This document shows, piece by piece, positions 24,325 through 36,236 of a stretch of DNA of 64,000 nt (position 1 is its first letter; every line of letters begins with the position of its first letter). Origin of the DNA: Salvia splendens (Eukaryota > Streptophyta > Magnoliopsida > Lamiales > Lamiaceae); the NCBI RefSeq assembly GCF_004379255.2, contig NC_056038.1:8408729-8472728 (forward strand), in the 5' to 3' direction. The notes beneath the pieces are model-generated. The model did not search any database. It had not been told where the DNA came from and worked only from the letters and a program-made list of their open reading frames with translations. Both the position numbers and the translations under genes were made by a program.

Positions 24325-25184
24325 TATATAATTTATTTTGTCCAACTAATCAAATTTGTAAAATTCACAAACTAATCTGTAAATTCGGAGGCTGTTTGCT
24401 GCCGGATGGGCCTCACTGCAAATGGGTTGGTCTAGTAAAGTGGTTTAGTGAAGCGTGGTTCTTACATGCATAAAATTATAAATGACTCAATGGGCTATTT
24501 AGCCTATTAGCATATCGAAGCCCAAATTCCCATTTTCAATTTTTTTTGCACATGAAATTCATTTCTTGCTTATCATTCACATTTTACTTTTTATTTATCT
24601 AATATTAATTGGAGATTAAATAATTTGTCTATACCGAGTTCATCGATTTTTGATGAAATATTCAAACTATTGGGAATGTCTTAATAACACAAGATGTAAA
24701 CATTTTATCACTATATGCTAAATCATGTAAATTATAAGATGTGAATCGTATAGCAAGGAAAAAAAGTGTAAATAGTGTAGGTAAGCTAAGTTTCGAAAGT
24801 CACATATTTCACTTCAGCTTTTAAAGACGACCAGGTTGGGTCATTTAGGAGCTGCCAAAAATAGTCTAAACTCTAAATAAAGTTGTTCGTATTTTTATTT
24901 AAGTTTTTTTATTTGTTTGTTAGCCATTTCCAACAACTTGCATGATTAAGTATTTAATCTTCAGAAAATCCAATGCAAGGAGCAATGAGCCTCGTTTATT
25001 TTATTTTAAATTTAATAACTGTATACAAATATAAATATAGTCGTTGAGAAAATGAACTGAATTACGCAATCAGAGAAACGATGATGCAATAAAGTAATCG
25101 ATATGGAATGCAATTGCATACATTTGCTATAATTTGAAGGTTGGCAACAACTAACTGAAGATTGGATAGATATTATTAAATTTA
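24325..25184. other. AT-rich intergenic DNA
   Basis: No gene or repeat was recognised. Confidence 0.4.
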
Positions 25185-25489
25185 GGGATAACTGCCTTAA
25201 AAGTCATCAACTTTGTCCGAATTCCGATTTTTCTCACGATTTTTAAAATTGGCGTATAAAGTCACCAACTTTGCATTTTGTCGCCGATTTCCCATGATGG
25301 TTTTTTGGCGAAAGAGCGAGTTGACGTGTCGTATTTTATTGATGTGGCGTCTCGTGGCGGTGACATGGGCAACAATTACTGACTGTGCAACATAAAAAAA
25401 AAAACTTAAAAAACAAAATTAAAAACTCTCAAAATCATCCTCTCCCTCCAAAAAACTCCACCACACCACCCCTCCACCCTCTTCAAAGC

Positions 25490-25836
25490 CTCCGGCGAGG
25501 CCGCCGGCACCTATGGCTACGTCAACATCACCTCCGGCATCTCCGGCTACCCCCGCTGACTCCGATTTTGACCCTCCCATGGCCACATTCCTCAAATCCA
25601 TCCACGAATCGCCCTACAACATCTCCTTCATCCAGATCAGCAACGTCCTCGCCTCGCCGGAGGCCGAGGCCCCGTCTCCGCCCCCACCGATCTCAACCTC
25701 CTCTCTCTCCTCGCCAAGCAAGGCCTCACCGTGTTCTGCCCCTCCGACGCCGCGATCAAGTCGTTCTCGGCGGCGTACAAAAACCTAACTGCCGCCGGGA
25801 AAAACTCGGTGCTGGAGCGGCGGATGGGTGTGTGTA
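25490..25836 (+). pseudogene. Captured fasciclin-like arabinogalactan protein fragment, part 1
   Basis: In shifting frames the segment reads GTYGYVNITSG, then KSIHESPYNISFIQISNVLA and SPEAEAPSP, then GLTVFCPSDAAIKSF and KNLTAAGK. These appear in the order found across the first fasciclin domain end, the linker and the second fasciclin domain of FLA proteins (cell-surface adhesion proteins). Frameshifts and deletions break it: the stretch normally between DLNL and GLTVF is nearly all missing. Confidence 0.8.
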
Positions 25837-26490
25837 CCGCCTGCTTTTGAATATATTGATGAAAATCGAGTTCGGCTGAGGCGGTGGAGGAGTCATGTGT
25901 TCAGGAGGTGCTGCAACCTCAAATTTATCCACGTGAATTTCCGCCTCCGCCTCAGCCTCAGCCTCGTGTCTCTTTTGCCGGAGCTCATAGTTTTCTACAC
26001 GAGGAGGCGGAGGAGACGTGTAGAAATTAAATTCAAAATCATCCATGAACCTGTTCCTGTTAGCACCTTCAATCTCCCAAACCGACTCCTGCCGCATATC
26101 AGGATAAGAGCTGCTGCTCCGCCGCAACCTACCGCCGCCGAAGTTGCTGTTGTACTCTCTCCGATCTGGAAAATCGATCCACGCCGGAACAGACTGGCTA
26201 GGCCTATGATCGCAAACATTAGCCGCGGCTGCAATTGGGCGATCGTCATCGTTGCGTCGGGCAAAGATTCCGCAGAGAACGGCGAACAGAACAAGCAAGA
26301 TGTTGAGCGAATCCCAGCTCTTTTTAACCGAATTAGGCCTCAGGATTTGATTGGTGTGTGAGATGAATGGATGTATCACAAAAAAGAGAATGAGTAGGGC
26401 TATAATTGGAATGGTTAAGATGAGAGCCACCGGATTAAGGAGGGGGCGGCGGCGGGGCTGAAACCAGAAGGAGCCGGCGTTGGGTTCCAT
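25756..26490 (-). pseudogene. Captured fragment of a plant membrane/hydroxyproline-rich protein gene, still an open frame (244 aa)
   Basis: On the minus strand, antisense to the FLA pieces, 244 codons are open. The N terminus has a hydrophobic segment (about residues 19-45, ALILTIPIIALLILFFV) and then WDSLNILLVLFAVLCGIFAR. That second motif I associate from memory with a plant family of unknown function that has two membrane segments and a proline-rich cytoplasmic part. The tail has PPPP runs and an E-A repeat. The last residues, from about 25836 down, are read from the antisense of FLA part 1, so the C terminus is chimeric. Whether it is transcribed is unknown. Confidence 0.65.
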
Positions 26491-26504
26491 TGGAGTTGTG
26501 GTTG

Positions 26505-26670
26505 AAGGGTTGCTTTTCAGTGTCTATAAAAGCCTGGTTTGCTTTGGTAGACTGATGCGGACGCTGGCGACGGAGGGGGAGAAGAGGTTTGATTTCACGG
26601 TAGCGAACGACGACGACGAGGTGAGGATGACGGCGTCGCCGGGCTGGAAGGCGGAGGAGGTGAAAGCCCT
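26505..26670 (+). pseudogene. Captured fasciclin-like arabinogalactan protein fragment, part 2
   Basis: The frame reads FSVYKSL, then MRTLATEGEKRFDFTVANDD. This matches the part of an FLA second fasciclin domain that follows the KNLTAAGK region of part 1. The two FLA parts are therefore one captured piece split by the antisense fragment. Confidence 0.75.
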
Positions 26671-26726
26671 GGCGGTGTGCCGGAGGAGCTTCGTAAAACG
26701 ACGTCGTTTTAGGTGTTAGAAACGAC

Positions 26727-27470
26727 TAGGGATGTCAATCGGGCCGGCCCACCGGGTTTCGGGCCAACCCTACTCGGGTTGCGGGTCAATCGGGTGCGGG
26801 CTAATCGGGTTGAGATTTTTTCGGGTTATAAAAGTTCAACCCTAACCCTAAACGCTCGGGTTTCGGGCTGGCCCGGCGGGTTAATCGGGTTGCTACCGAT
26901 AAAATTAACATGCGATTAATCCAATAAATAATGACGAAAATTAGTTATATTTATAAAATATAAATATTTAGTTATGATAAATTTGAGATTTATACTTAAA
27001 CTCAAACACAAACATGATCAAATACTAATATTTGAGATTTGTGTAAAATAAAACATAAATTTAAATATTTTAAAGCATGTTTTAAAACATGTTTATAAAT
27101 TTAAATATTTATTAATGAATTAGAAGTTTCTAATTTATTTATTTATTTATTATTATATTAATAAAAATTTAATATATAATTTATATGTTTAATATAAAAT
27201 TGGATGTTATTTTTTTAGTTATCTATATTATAAAAATAATCAATGAAATTGTCCAATTCGGAGTCAAACAAATAGAACAATAGAAATTTTATCGGGTTTT
27301 CGGGCCAGCCCATCGGGTTTTCGGGTCTGACCCTAACGGGTTGCGGGTTAATCGGGTGCGGGCTAATCGGGTTGTAATTTTATCGGGGTAGAAATTTTCA
27401 ACCCTAACCCTATAAATTTGGCGGGTTATTCGGGTCAGCCCACGGGTTGCGGGCTGCATTGACATCCCTA
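26727..27470. mobile_element. hAT-type MITE nested in the Pack-MULE
   Basis: Starts TAGGGATGTCAAT, ends ATTGACATCCCTA, flanked by a perfect 8-bp duplication GAAACGAC (26719-26726, 27471-27478). Subterminal regions are rich in CGGGTT units on both sides of an A/T-rich core. Confidence 0.9.
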
Positions 27471-28841
27471 GAAACGACGTCGTTTTACGATTTTCCGATG
27501 CCATCCACGTCAACATTCAGGCATGCCACATAGGACACTCAGTTGCCGGAAAACACAGGGTCGGGTCAATTTAGGAGATACCAGTGACCCGACAAAGTTG
27601 GTGACTTTAAATGCCAGTTTTAAAGGTCGTGGGAAAAATCGGAATTTGGGCAAAGTTAGTGACTTTTAAGGCAGTTATCCCTTAAATTTATTATATTTTG
27701 AGAGAAATATATTTTTAAGTTTATGGATATTGCGCTAATATCATTTGTGGTTCATATCTTTATTAAATATCATCAGTCATCTTTCACATTTTTTATAATG
27801 TTGACTTTTTAAACTTTTCATATTTTTGGACCTAAAAGGCATTTTTATACTTTTACATATTAAGACAACTGTATTTAATTTATAAACTTTGCTATAATAT
27901 CATTTGCAACTCTATTCTTTAAAAGTATCATTACACAACTTTAAACTTTAATATATATCATTGCAAAAACTTTTGTATTCTTTAGATTTTTAGACAAATA
28001 TAATTTTCAACATTAAAGGCTATTTTTCAAATTTATTTACTTTATCTTCTCTTTTATTAACTACTAGTGTCACCCCCGTGCGATGCACGGCTCAATATAT
28101 TTTCTTTCCAATTGTAGTATATAATATCAAATTATTATGCATCATAAATATGAAATGAAAATTCATATATTATTAATAATCTATAAATATTAATTTAAAT
28201 CTTTTAAATATAAAGACAAAACCGGCAAACATACATAAACAGCAGTATAATTAAGAAAAGAGTAAAGACCAAAATTGATTTTAACGGGCAACGTTTTTTA
28301 TCCTGATTTTGACCAAATTAAACCGTTAATTATGATTAATTAACTCCTTAATTCATCACCATATTTCTCATCTAAATAATGATCTCTAAGGTAAGTTATC
28401 TTATCTTGCTTCACATATTCACCTCATACAATTAGTTCCCTATACGAACTTGGGAAAAAATATCTGATGCTTATATTATGCAATCATTATCGATTTTTAA
28501 TAATCAAACATACCAAACTTCTCATGTCTGTATAAATTCTTAGATTCAAATAATGATTAGGAATATAACAATGATCTTCCCCTTAACATCGAAAATAAAG
28601 ACTTAGTCCTCATTTCTTCGTATTTGTGCATTTACTGACATTTCTGTAAAAGTAAAACTAATTTTTCTTAAGTCATACGGATTAATAGCCTCAAATCTCC
28701 AAACTCTCACCATATGATTAATGTTTACTTTTCCAAACCAAGAGGTTGTGGATTCCTATTGATGTGTGGAATTATTACTTTATGAAGCTTCCTCAAGGCA
28801 AATTTTTTGCATATATGCAATTTTGTTTAAAACAATTATTA

Positions 28842-28927
28842 AAGATTGTACTGGTGAGACAATTCCTAGTCGAGCTTCATTTCATTGCAATATAGTGACC
28901 CTATACAATAAAAAACCTAAACCCTGA
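28842..28927. repeat. Dispersed direct repeat, copy 1
   Basis: About 86 bp (core CCTAGTCGAGCTTCATTTCA) repeated with few changes at 29274-29359. Confidence 0.85.
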
Positions 28928-29273
28928 AACCTAAATTCTAAACCCTTAACTTTAAAATATACTCATCATGACCAACAAATGAACCAAATATCAATAAAAA
29001 TCTTCCTCCGTCCTAGTTCAATTTTACTTTGTTGATCACTCATTCTATTTTGGGGGTTTTAGATCTGTATTCAATACCTTAGACTGAGTCGGCCTACTTA
29101 ATAATCCGTACTGGTAGTAGTGGTTTTTTTTTACCTGAAGCTTGACTGTAAATTGTAATTGAATAATTGTCTTAAATAAATTGACCATTATCAATTTTTA
29201 ATGTTTACAATCCCCAACTTTGTAGCATATGGAATGTAAAATAATTAAGATATTGTTTATCAAAAACTATAAT

Positions 29274-29359
29274 TTAAGATTGCACTGGTGAGACACTTCC
29301 TAGTCGAGCTTCATTTCATTGCAATATAGTGACCCTATACTATAAAAACCTAAACCCTG
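29274..29359. repeat. Dispersed direct repeat, copy 2
   Basis: Second copy of 28842-28927. Both end in a CCTAAACCCTG stretch. Confidence 0.85.
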
Positions 29360-31640
29360 TACAGTATTAGTATATTAAAATTAAAAATTCTCCATCTTAC
29401 ATGTGTTAAACACCGAATATTTTCTTTAATACTGGAATATTTGCACTTAAAAATTTATGGATTATATGGATTGTGGAATGCAGCAGCTCTAGAATTCACC
29501 ACAATATATAAAAAAAATGCATTCCGTTTTCTTTTTCTCTAATGGGTTTACTTCATTTATTATTAAATCATAGTATTTATTTGACGCCATAAATAACCAT
29601 GAAAATTCAAAAAGAAATTGAACAATAAATTGCCAATCAATCAACAATTTACCCATTAAATAGACTTATTTATCTAAATTTCAAACTACAAATTAAATGA
29701 TAGTTAATCTCATCAATCCCATAAATTAATTAAGATTAATCTCATTAATTGTCAATCAATAAAATATTAACAGCCACCATATCTTAATCATTTATTTATT
29801 CAATGGCTCGAAATATAGCACATAGAGATATATGTAAACGACATTGATAGGGCTGTAATAAATAAATAATGAAAAAATCGCTACCAAATCTGAATCGTTT
29901 AATATGTACTTTTTAAATAAATACATAAAAATTTAAATATTAAAAAGGAAGAAAAATATGTTAAAAACGTGTACCGTAAATCGTAATTATCAAAATGGCT
30001 CATATCAAAGGCCCACTTTAATCTAGTAAAGTTTAAATAAACATAGTGTTACTAATATTTACTATAATGCGCTGATTATTATTCTTCACTCCGCTTTTAC
30101 ACCGCCCCCTTCACTCATTCATGGAAGATGACTGTTGCTTCTCACCATACAATCGCGTGCTTTTTTCGTTGTTGATTTTCAATGGAGATTTTTCGGTTAG
30201 TAGGTAGTTATTTGGATGTTGTCAGGGGCGCCTCCATCCTCTTCATGCTTCATCTTCTGGTAAGCACTCCATCTTCTTCAGAGTAGCGTCGATATTCATT
30301 GTTCTCTAACGACGCTTTATAGAATATTCACTGTCAACTCGTCAGGAATTTAGGTGCGATAGCGGAGGTGGCTCAGAGAATGAAAAATAAGTATATACAT
30401 GCCCGTTTATATATGATTGGGTGGTGCTATGAATGAATTTAATTAAAAGACTCTTTGTTTCAAATTCTCAACTCTTTATTTTCATATTTATTGTTATAAT
30501 TGAAAACGGCTAAATTGAATAAATGATTTTAAATTAATAGACAAGTGTAACTGCTCTCATTTTTTATTTCATATTATTACATTCAATGACTTTGAACATT
30601 TTATAATCATGTACACTAAATTCTTCAATATTCATCACATTCAATTGAAATTGTGAAATCACCGATTGAAATGTATAAATAATCATATTGAACACTCAAT
30701 TTTTAAATACTCATCACATTCAATTAAAGATGTGAAACTGACAGTTGAAATGTACAAATCCATAAACAATAATCAGTTTTAATTAAATTATGTATGATTG
30801 AATGGAGGCAAAATATTAGATTTTTCTAAACGGTTGGGAGTTATTTTTTGAATCATTTCACACCTTCCATTGAATACAATATTATAACTATTAGTAACAG
30901 TTACCACACGTTCTTGGCTCCATGCACATCTATAAATAATTCAGAAATTATGGTAATAATTATAGTAATATCTGTGTCAATTATAAGGCTGAATGATACA
31001 TATATGAAGAAATGAACACAATTATTATTAACACAATTCTAGCAGTTACAAATTTTTTAATAGTGTAACTGGCAAGGCTAAAATTATTTTAAAGCTTCAT
31101 GGCCTGCAGCAACAAAATTTGGAAGGCAACGTCTATATTATAGTAGGTTTTATTCTTAAATGGCAAGATTATGACATCAGAAATTATAGCTTTAAGCTTA
31201 AAAGCTTATTCTATAAATACCCCTAAAACTCTAATTGTTATTCCATAAATACCTCCAAAACTCCCATGTCACTATGCGCGACACAAGATAAAATTTGTTT
31301 TATTAATTAGACATTGTAATTAATTTAAATAAAATAAAAAATAACATGATTACATAATATTAAAAAATAAAATGTAATATGATATAGTCACAATATGTTA
31401 GATAATTATAAATCTAAAATTAAATAAGTTTTAAATTAAGTCAACATGGAAATATTTGTTAATTACAACACTTATCTTGGTCTTTATAACAAAGAAAATT
31501 ACCATCAATAACACATACACACTTTAATATTAAAATACTACTAAATATTCAATTGATATAAATATTTAATATACAGCTAAAAAATATAATTAGGACAATG
31601 ACATCGTCATGAAAAGAAAAAAATAATAAACAAAAAAAAA

Positions 31641-32244
31641 ATGCACATGTATAAACATTAGAACAATAAAACAAAAGTTAGTTAGTCAAGAAAAAACTTA
31701 TTTGTAAACAATCATACCCATACAATAATAAAAATAGCAAAATAGAGAAAAGAGATATAGTAAAACACAAACCACACCTACCGCTGACTCTTCTTGAGCC
31801 TTATTTTTCTCCTTAATCTCTGAATTGGTGATTTATGTTGTATGCATATGTGCAAATACAAATGTGATATTTTATGGTTTTGTCTTCTTTGCTTTCTTTT
31901 TCGCCATTTCGTTGACTTTAGGTGTTTTTCTTTTCATGAAAAATGCACATGTATAAACATTAGAACAATAAAACAAAAGTTAGTAAGTCAAGAAAAAACT
32001 TATTTGTAAACAATCATACCCATACAATAATAAAAATAACAAAATAGAGAAAAGAGATATAGTAAAACACAAACCACATCTACCGCTGACTCTTCTTCAG
32101 CCTTATTTTTCTCCTTAATCTCTAAATTGATGGTTTATGTTGTATGCATATGTGCAAATACGAATGTGATATTTTATGATTTTGTCTTCTTTGCTTTCTT
32201 TTTTGCCATTTCGTTGACTTTAGGTGATTTTCTTTTCATGAAAA
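31641..32244. repeat. 302-bp tandem duplication
   Basis: 31641-31942 and 31943-32244 match almost throughout (both begin ATGCACATGTATAAACATT). A handful of substitutions show that the duplication is not brand new. Confidence 0.9.
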
Positions 32245-33727
32245 TTATGGAAGTGAAGAAGTTGGCGACGAATTTGTGAAGCTGTAGTTTCAAAATATTA
32301 TAGATAGTCAACAACTTATGTAATTTCTTTATTTGTAAAATACAAAATATTGTAGCCTAGACAGAAAAATAAAACAAATTAACATGAAGAAAATACTTAG
32401 ATATGAACTAATATCACTAAAATAGAATGATCTTCAAAATAAGATTTAAAAGTGCTATTTTCCTTTTACCATCTTTTGCACAACTCTCTCTCCACTACCT
32501 CCGACTCACATCTTTGGCTCTTCGTCTTGCACTCTCTCACATGACGCCTACTCCGCCTCATTTACGATCTCCACAATGATAGACCAAGTATTTATAGACA
32601 AAGATCACCAATAATTTCTAAAACTTTTCAATTGCAACTATACATCCCAAAAATGAAAGAACATTTCTATAGTTAATAGTAATTAAACAAATATTAATTT
32701 ATGACATAAATAAAAAACGTTAGAAATCATCGGTATAATTATATTCAATTCATACTTTTAACTGATTATTATTATTAGCTTAATTTGGGAGTTTAAAAAA
32801 CGTCGAAGATATGGACTATAGTACAGAGCCATTCACTAAATTGTGAGTCAATAATTGAGATTATTTCTGACTATGTATATGAAAATGATGCATAATTAAA
32901 TTATTAGATGCAAAATCAAGGTAATTTAATGTCACATCTTAATAGGCGGTTACATCATTTGGTGCATTTGTTAAATGTGACATTTGTTTTGAATATTAAG
33001 TAACTGCCGGCTCATATTAGTAATTGAGAATGGCAATTCCAAAAGAACATTGTTTTACTGCCAAATGAAATGAATTAAAAGTAATCAATGGGAATAATGA
33101 TCGTAACTGCTACATTAAAATTTTCCACAGCTAAAGTTATTTAATTAAAATCTATTTTTATTTTAAAATTAGTAGTTTTTGTTTATTGCATTTACATCCC
33201 TTGCACAAAATAGTTATTCAAAACCTCCCAAAACTCAACTTTTATATATGTATAGATAATGACATTGACTTTTAAGGAAAGTTAATCAAACAAATTAGGA
33301 TTACAAACTATATAAATATAATTTGAGAACTAGAAAAAATTGAAATTTATATGTTAATAATAAATTGAAATTATTTTAGATCATAAAATTTTTTAATCGT
33401 TTTACAATGGAGAAAAATACACTCCCGTTTTTTTAGATGGACGGCGTGTTTAGAGCATCAGCAGTGGTGCGGATTTCTCGGCGGAATTCCCTGCGGAATT
33501 CCCGAAAACACCTCCTGCCACGTCATACGGACTTCTCACTGCACTGACACGTCATAAGGACTTCCCACTGCACAGTGACGGACATCCCCAAGGACTTCCC
33601 GAATGACTTCTCACAATTAAAAAAATCACAAATTCACAAATTAAACAATTTTCGGAATTAAACAAAAAAAAAGAAAAGTACATTTCACCAAATTAAAAAA
33701 CAAACATTTCAATAATTAAAAACTACA

Positions 33728-35031
33728 TCAACGACGACCCATCCGCTGCCATACTTCTTCGATAATATCATTCTGGAGCCGAACATGGGCTTGTCTTTGG
33801 CGCATGTCGGCAAATGCACGGACTCGATCGACATCGTCATGGGGTATCCCTATGTGTACATTGCTAGTGGCCACGCCGTGGCTTGGACCCGCTGCACCAG
33901 CATCATCATTGGTCCAATCAGTCAGCGCTGGACCTTCATTTTCGACAATCATGTTGTGCATGATAATACATGCGTACATGATGTCGGCGATGCTGTCAAC
34001 ATATCACAGCCGTGTTGGACCCTTCACTGCCGCTCATCGAGCCTGGAGCACACCAAATGCCCGCTCCACATCTTTGCGCGCTGCCTCCTGGCGACCCGCA
34101 AAATATATCTTCTTTTCATCTGCTGGGCATCTGATCGTCTTCACAAAGACGGGCCACATAGGGTATATCACATCCGCCAAATAATAGCTCATATTGTGCT
34201 GGTTGCCGTTGGCGACGAAGTTGACGGCCGGACCAACGCCCATGCACTGTTCGTTGAAAAGGGGCGACGACTGGAGGACGTTGATGTCGTTGTTAGACCC
34301 ATCTACCCCAAAATAGGCATGCCAAATCCACAGCCGGTAGTCAGCTACCGCTTCAAGGATCATCGTGGGATTCTTGGCCTTGAAACCAGTAGTGTACATC
34401 CCTTTCCAAGCAGCGGGGCAGTTCTTCCATTCCCAGTGCATACAATCTATGCTGCCTAACATCCCCGGAAACCCGTGCTGATTCCCGTGCATATCCAGCA
34501 GAGCCTGACAATCTTTGGGGGTCGGCCTCCGAAGATACCTATCCTCGAATATCTCCCTAACGCCCTTACAAAAATACTTTAGGCAATCGCGGGCAGTCGT
34601 CTCGCCGATGTGGAGGTACTCGTCGAACATGTCGGCCGATTGTGGAGGTACCCGTATGCCAGCTGCCTGATTGCGACAGTGTACTTCTGAATCGGCGTGT
34701 GGCCGGGTTTACCAGCCGTATCCTCCCGCACCCTGAAATACCCGTATCGACGCTCCAAAGCCCCCACGATACGCAGAAAGAGCGGACGATGCATCCTAAA
34801 CCGTCGCCGGAACAGGTTCTCCTCAAACCGTGGCTCCAGCGCAAAGTAATCCTCATACAACCGAGCGTGGGCAGCGAGGTGGTCCCGGGGTATTATAGTT
34901 TGACGATGGATGGGTCGAGGTACTGCCGGCGCCAAGGCTGCTTGTTCCTCCCTCTCCGCTGATTCCCGCACACGTGCATGAATCAGACTCATCATGTGTT
35001 CATAATGCCCACCACTACCACTACTAGCCAT
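33728..35031 (-). pseudogene. Harbinger DDE transposase, broken by a frameshift and two stops
   Basis: Start MASSGSGGHYEHMMSLI at 35031. An N-terminal helix-rich DNA-binding part follows. Near 34640 the frame shifts. The catalytic part then reads SIDCMHWEWKNCP (first D), YFGVDGSNNDINVL (second D) and KDVERAFGVLQ (E), so the DDE triad can be seen. Right after GVLQAR a TGA interrupts (34034-34036), a second TGA follows within about 12 codons, and the C terminus (MYACIIMHNMIVENEGP...) continues in the same sense to 33728. The protein would cut and join the element ends in the nucleus. This copy cannot make it. One or more stops may have been sense codons (for example TGG to TGA), but that is inference. 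Confidence 0.9.
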
Positions 35032-35050
35032 TCCGGATATATAAAAGAAA

Positions 35051-35120
35051 TGTAGAGAGAGAAACTTGTTAAAACAAGTGGTGCGAATGAAATGCAGTTC
35101 AACGAGCCGTATATATAGAA
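35051..35120 (-). promoter_or_regulatory. Harbinger promoter/5'-UTR block, transposase copy
   Basis: Minus strand: TATATATA (35110-35117), then CGGCTCGTTGAACTGCATTT, then CACCACTTGTTTTAAC and a CTCT-rich leader ending near the ATG at 35031. Nearly the same block precedes the accessory ORF in two other elements (51001-51085, 62596-62665). Confidence 0.75.
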
Positions 35121-35342
35121 ATTTTTTTAAAAAATTAATGCAATTAACGGGAATTCCGTTCGGACGTCCGTGGGAGTCAACGCAATGGCGGACGTCTGCA
35201 CGCCCGTCACGACGGAATTCTGCGTAACTCCGCGAAGGCGGAATTCTGTATCCGTGTATACCATGCACAATGGCGGACATCGACCCGAAATTCCGGCACA
35301 CCGATCGGAATTCCGCCGAGACGGGTGCCATTGTTGATGCTC

Positions 35343-36236
35343 TTAACATAAAAAAAAATAAGATACATGAATAAACAAATAGCATTACTCGCAATAATAA
35401 AAGTTAGGATGGAGATATTCGGGTCCGCATCCGACCCGATTGGTAACAGTCACAGCCTGCATAAATTGATACAGCATCAAATCCAACCTCTCCTCTTTCT
35501 CACTCTGACTACAGTATTCTTTGTTGCTCTCTCTCTATATCTCTTCATCGCTGTGCTCGGATCCTTCATTTCGATCCAATCATCCATTGTAAGTCCCCTG
35601 TCACCGAATCTCATTTATCTGTCTGGATCGCTCCATTAGCCGCAGATGGTAAAGTCAATTTTTTTAATCAATAAGGTTGAATTTTGTTCATTTTATTGGG
35701 TGTATCGAGGTCAATTGCTGCTATCGAGTGCAAAAAGGATCAATTTTTCATTGATTTTTGTTTTATAGGGTTTTGATTTGATTTTACCTTGTTCATGCAG
35801 ACCATTGTTTTGCGTGTATTTTCGTCCTCTCTCTATTCTGTACTTATTTGATTTTGATTAGAATTGGATCGAATTAGCTTAATTAATGTAAGATTTGTTT
35901 TCCCATGGTTGATTTTTAGTTGGGAAAGTATGTGAACTTTTATGGTTATGGGAAAAAGTGACTATGGGTTTGACTTTGTATTGGGTATGTAAAGTGATTT
36001 TGGTACTGATTTAATTAAGTATGTCTTCCCAAGATTTGGATTTTGTTTTGTTCAATGTATTGCATGCTTCTACTGAATTGTTGATCTTCATTTAATTGAA
36101 CATTTGAACTGTTACTTTTTGTGGGACTACATATAATTATTTTGGCAACCTTTTGCTGTTCGTAGTCTTTGAAAGTATTTCTGGTCTAATCAAATTAATA
36201 AGTACTTGTATGATCTATAATGCTCTTAAGCCAACC
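35343..36236 (+). other. Promoter and 5'-UTR region of the NOT4-type gene
   Basis: A CT-rich leader (about 35480-35587) ends at CATCCATT followed by the donor GTAAGT. An acceptor CTCTTAAG (ends 36230) lies six bases before the start codon, so a 5'-UTR intron of about 640 bp is likely. Confidence 0.5.

Larger units (their letters stand above)
25185..27681. mobile_element. Pack-MULE (Mutator-like element) carrying captured gene fragments
   Basis: Inverted ends of roughly 80 bp, starting GGGATAACTGCCTTAAAAGT on both sides, are flanked by a perfect 9-bp duplication TTAAATTTA (25176-25184, 27682-27690), the Mutator signature. There is no transposase. The 25.4-26.7 kb interior is GC-rich and derived from genes: two pieces of an FLA gene separated by an antisense piece of an unrelated membrane-protein gene. 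A hAT MITE is nested at 26727-27470. Confidence 0.9.
28064..33256 (-). mobile_element. Large non-autonomous Helitron (5.2 kb)
   Basis: On the minus strand: host A, then TCTATACATATATAAAAG at the 5' end (33256). At the 3' end the hairpin CCGTGC-ATC-GCACGG is followed by GGGTGACACTAG and host T (28063). These are textbook Helitron ends and match 22254-24056. No Rep/helicase frame is seen. The interior is A/T-rich with internal repeats. The length suggests nested insertions or captured DNA that I could not identify. Confidence 0.6.
33453..35342 (-). mobile_element. PIF/Harbinger element with transposase, no accessory ORF
   Basis: Ends GAGCATCAGCAGTGG and, inverted, GAGCATCAACAATGG; TTA flanks (33450-33452, 35343-35345). 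The only coding content is a transposase on the minus strand. Subterminal DNA (CCTGCCACGTCATA repeats and CGGACTTC/CGGACATC units) closely resembles that of the element at 49276. Confidence 0.92.

Noticed and set aside
26820..26850. Telomere-like CCCTAA units, also near 28915 and 29350
   Set aside because: Only two to three imperfect units each, inside a MITE or A/T-rich repeats; not an interstitial telomere.
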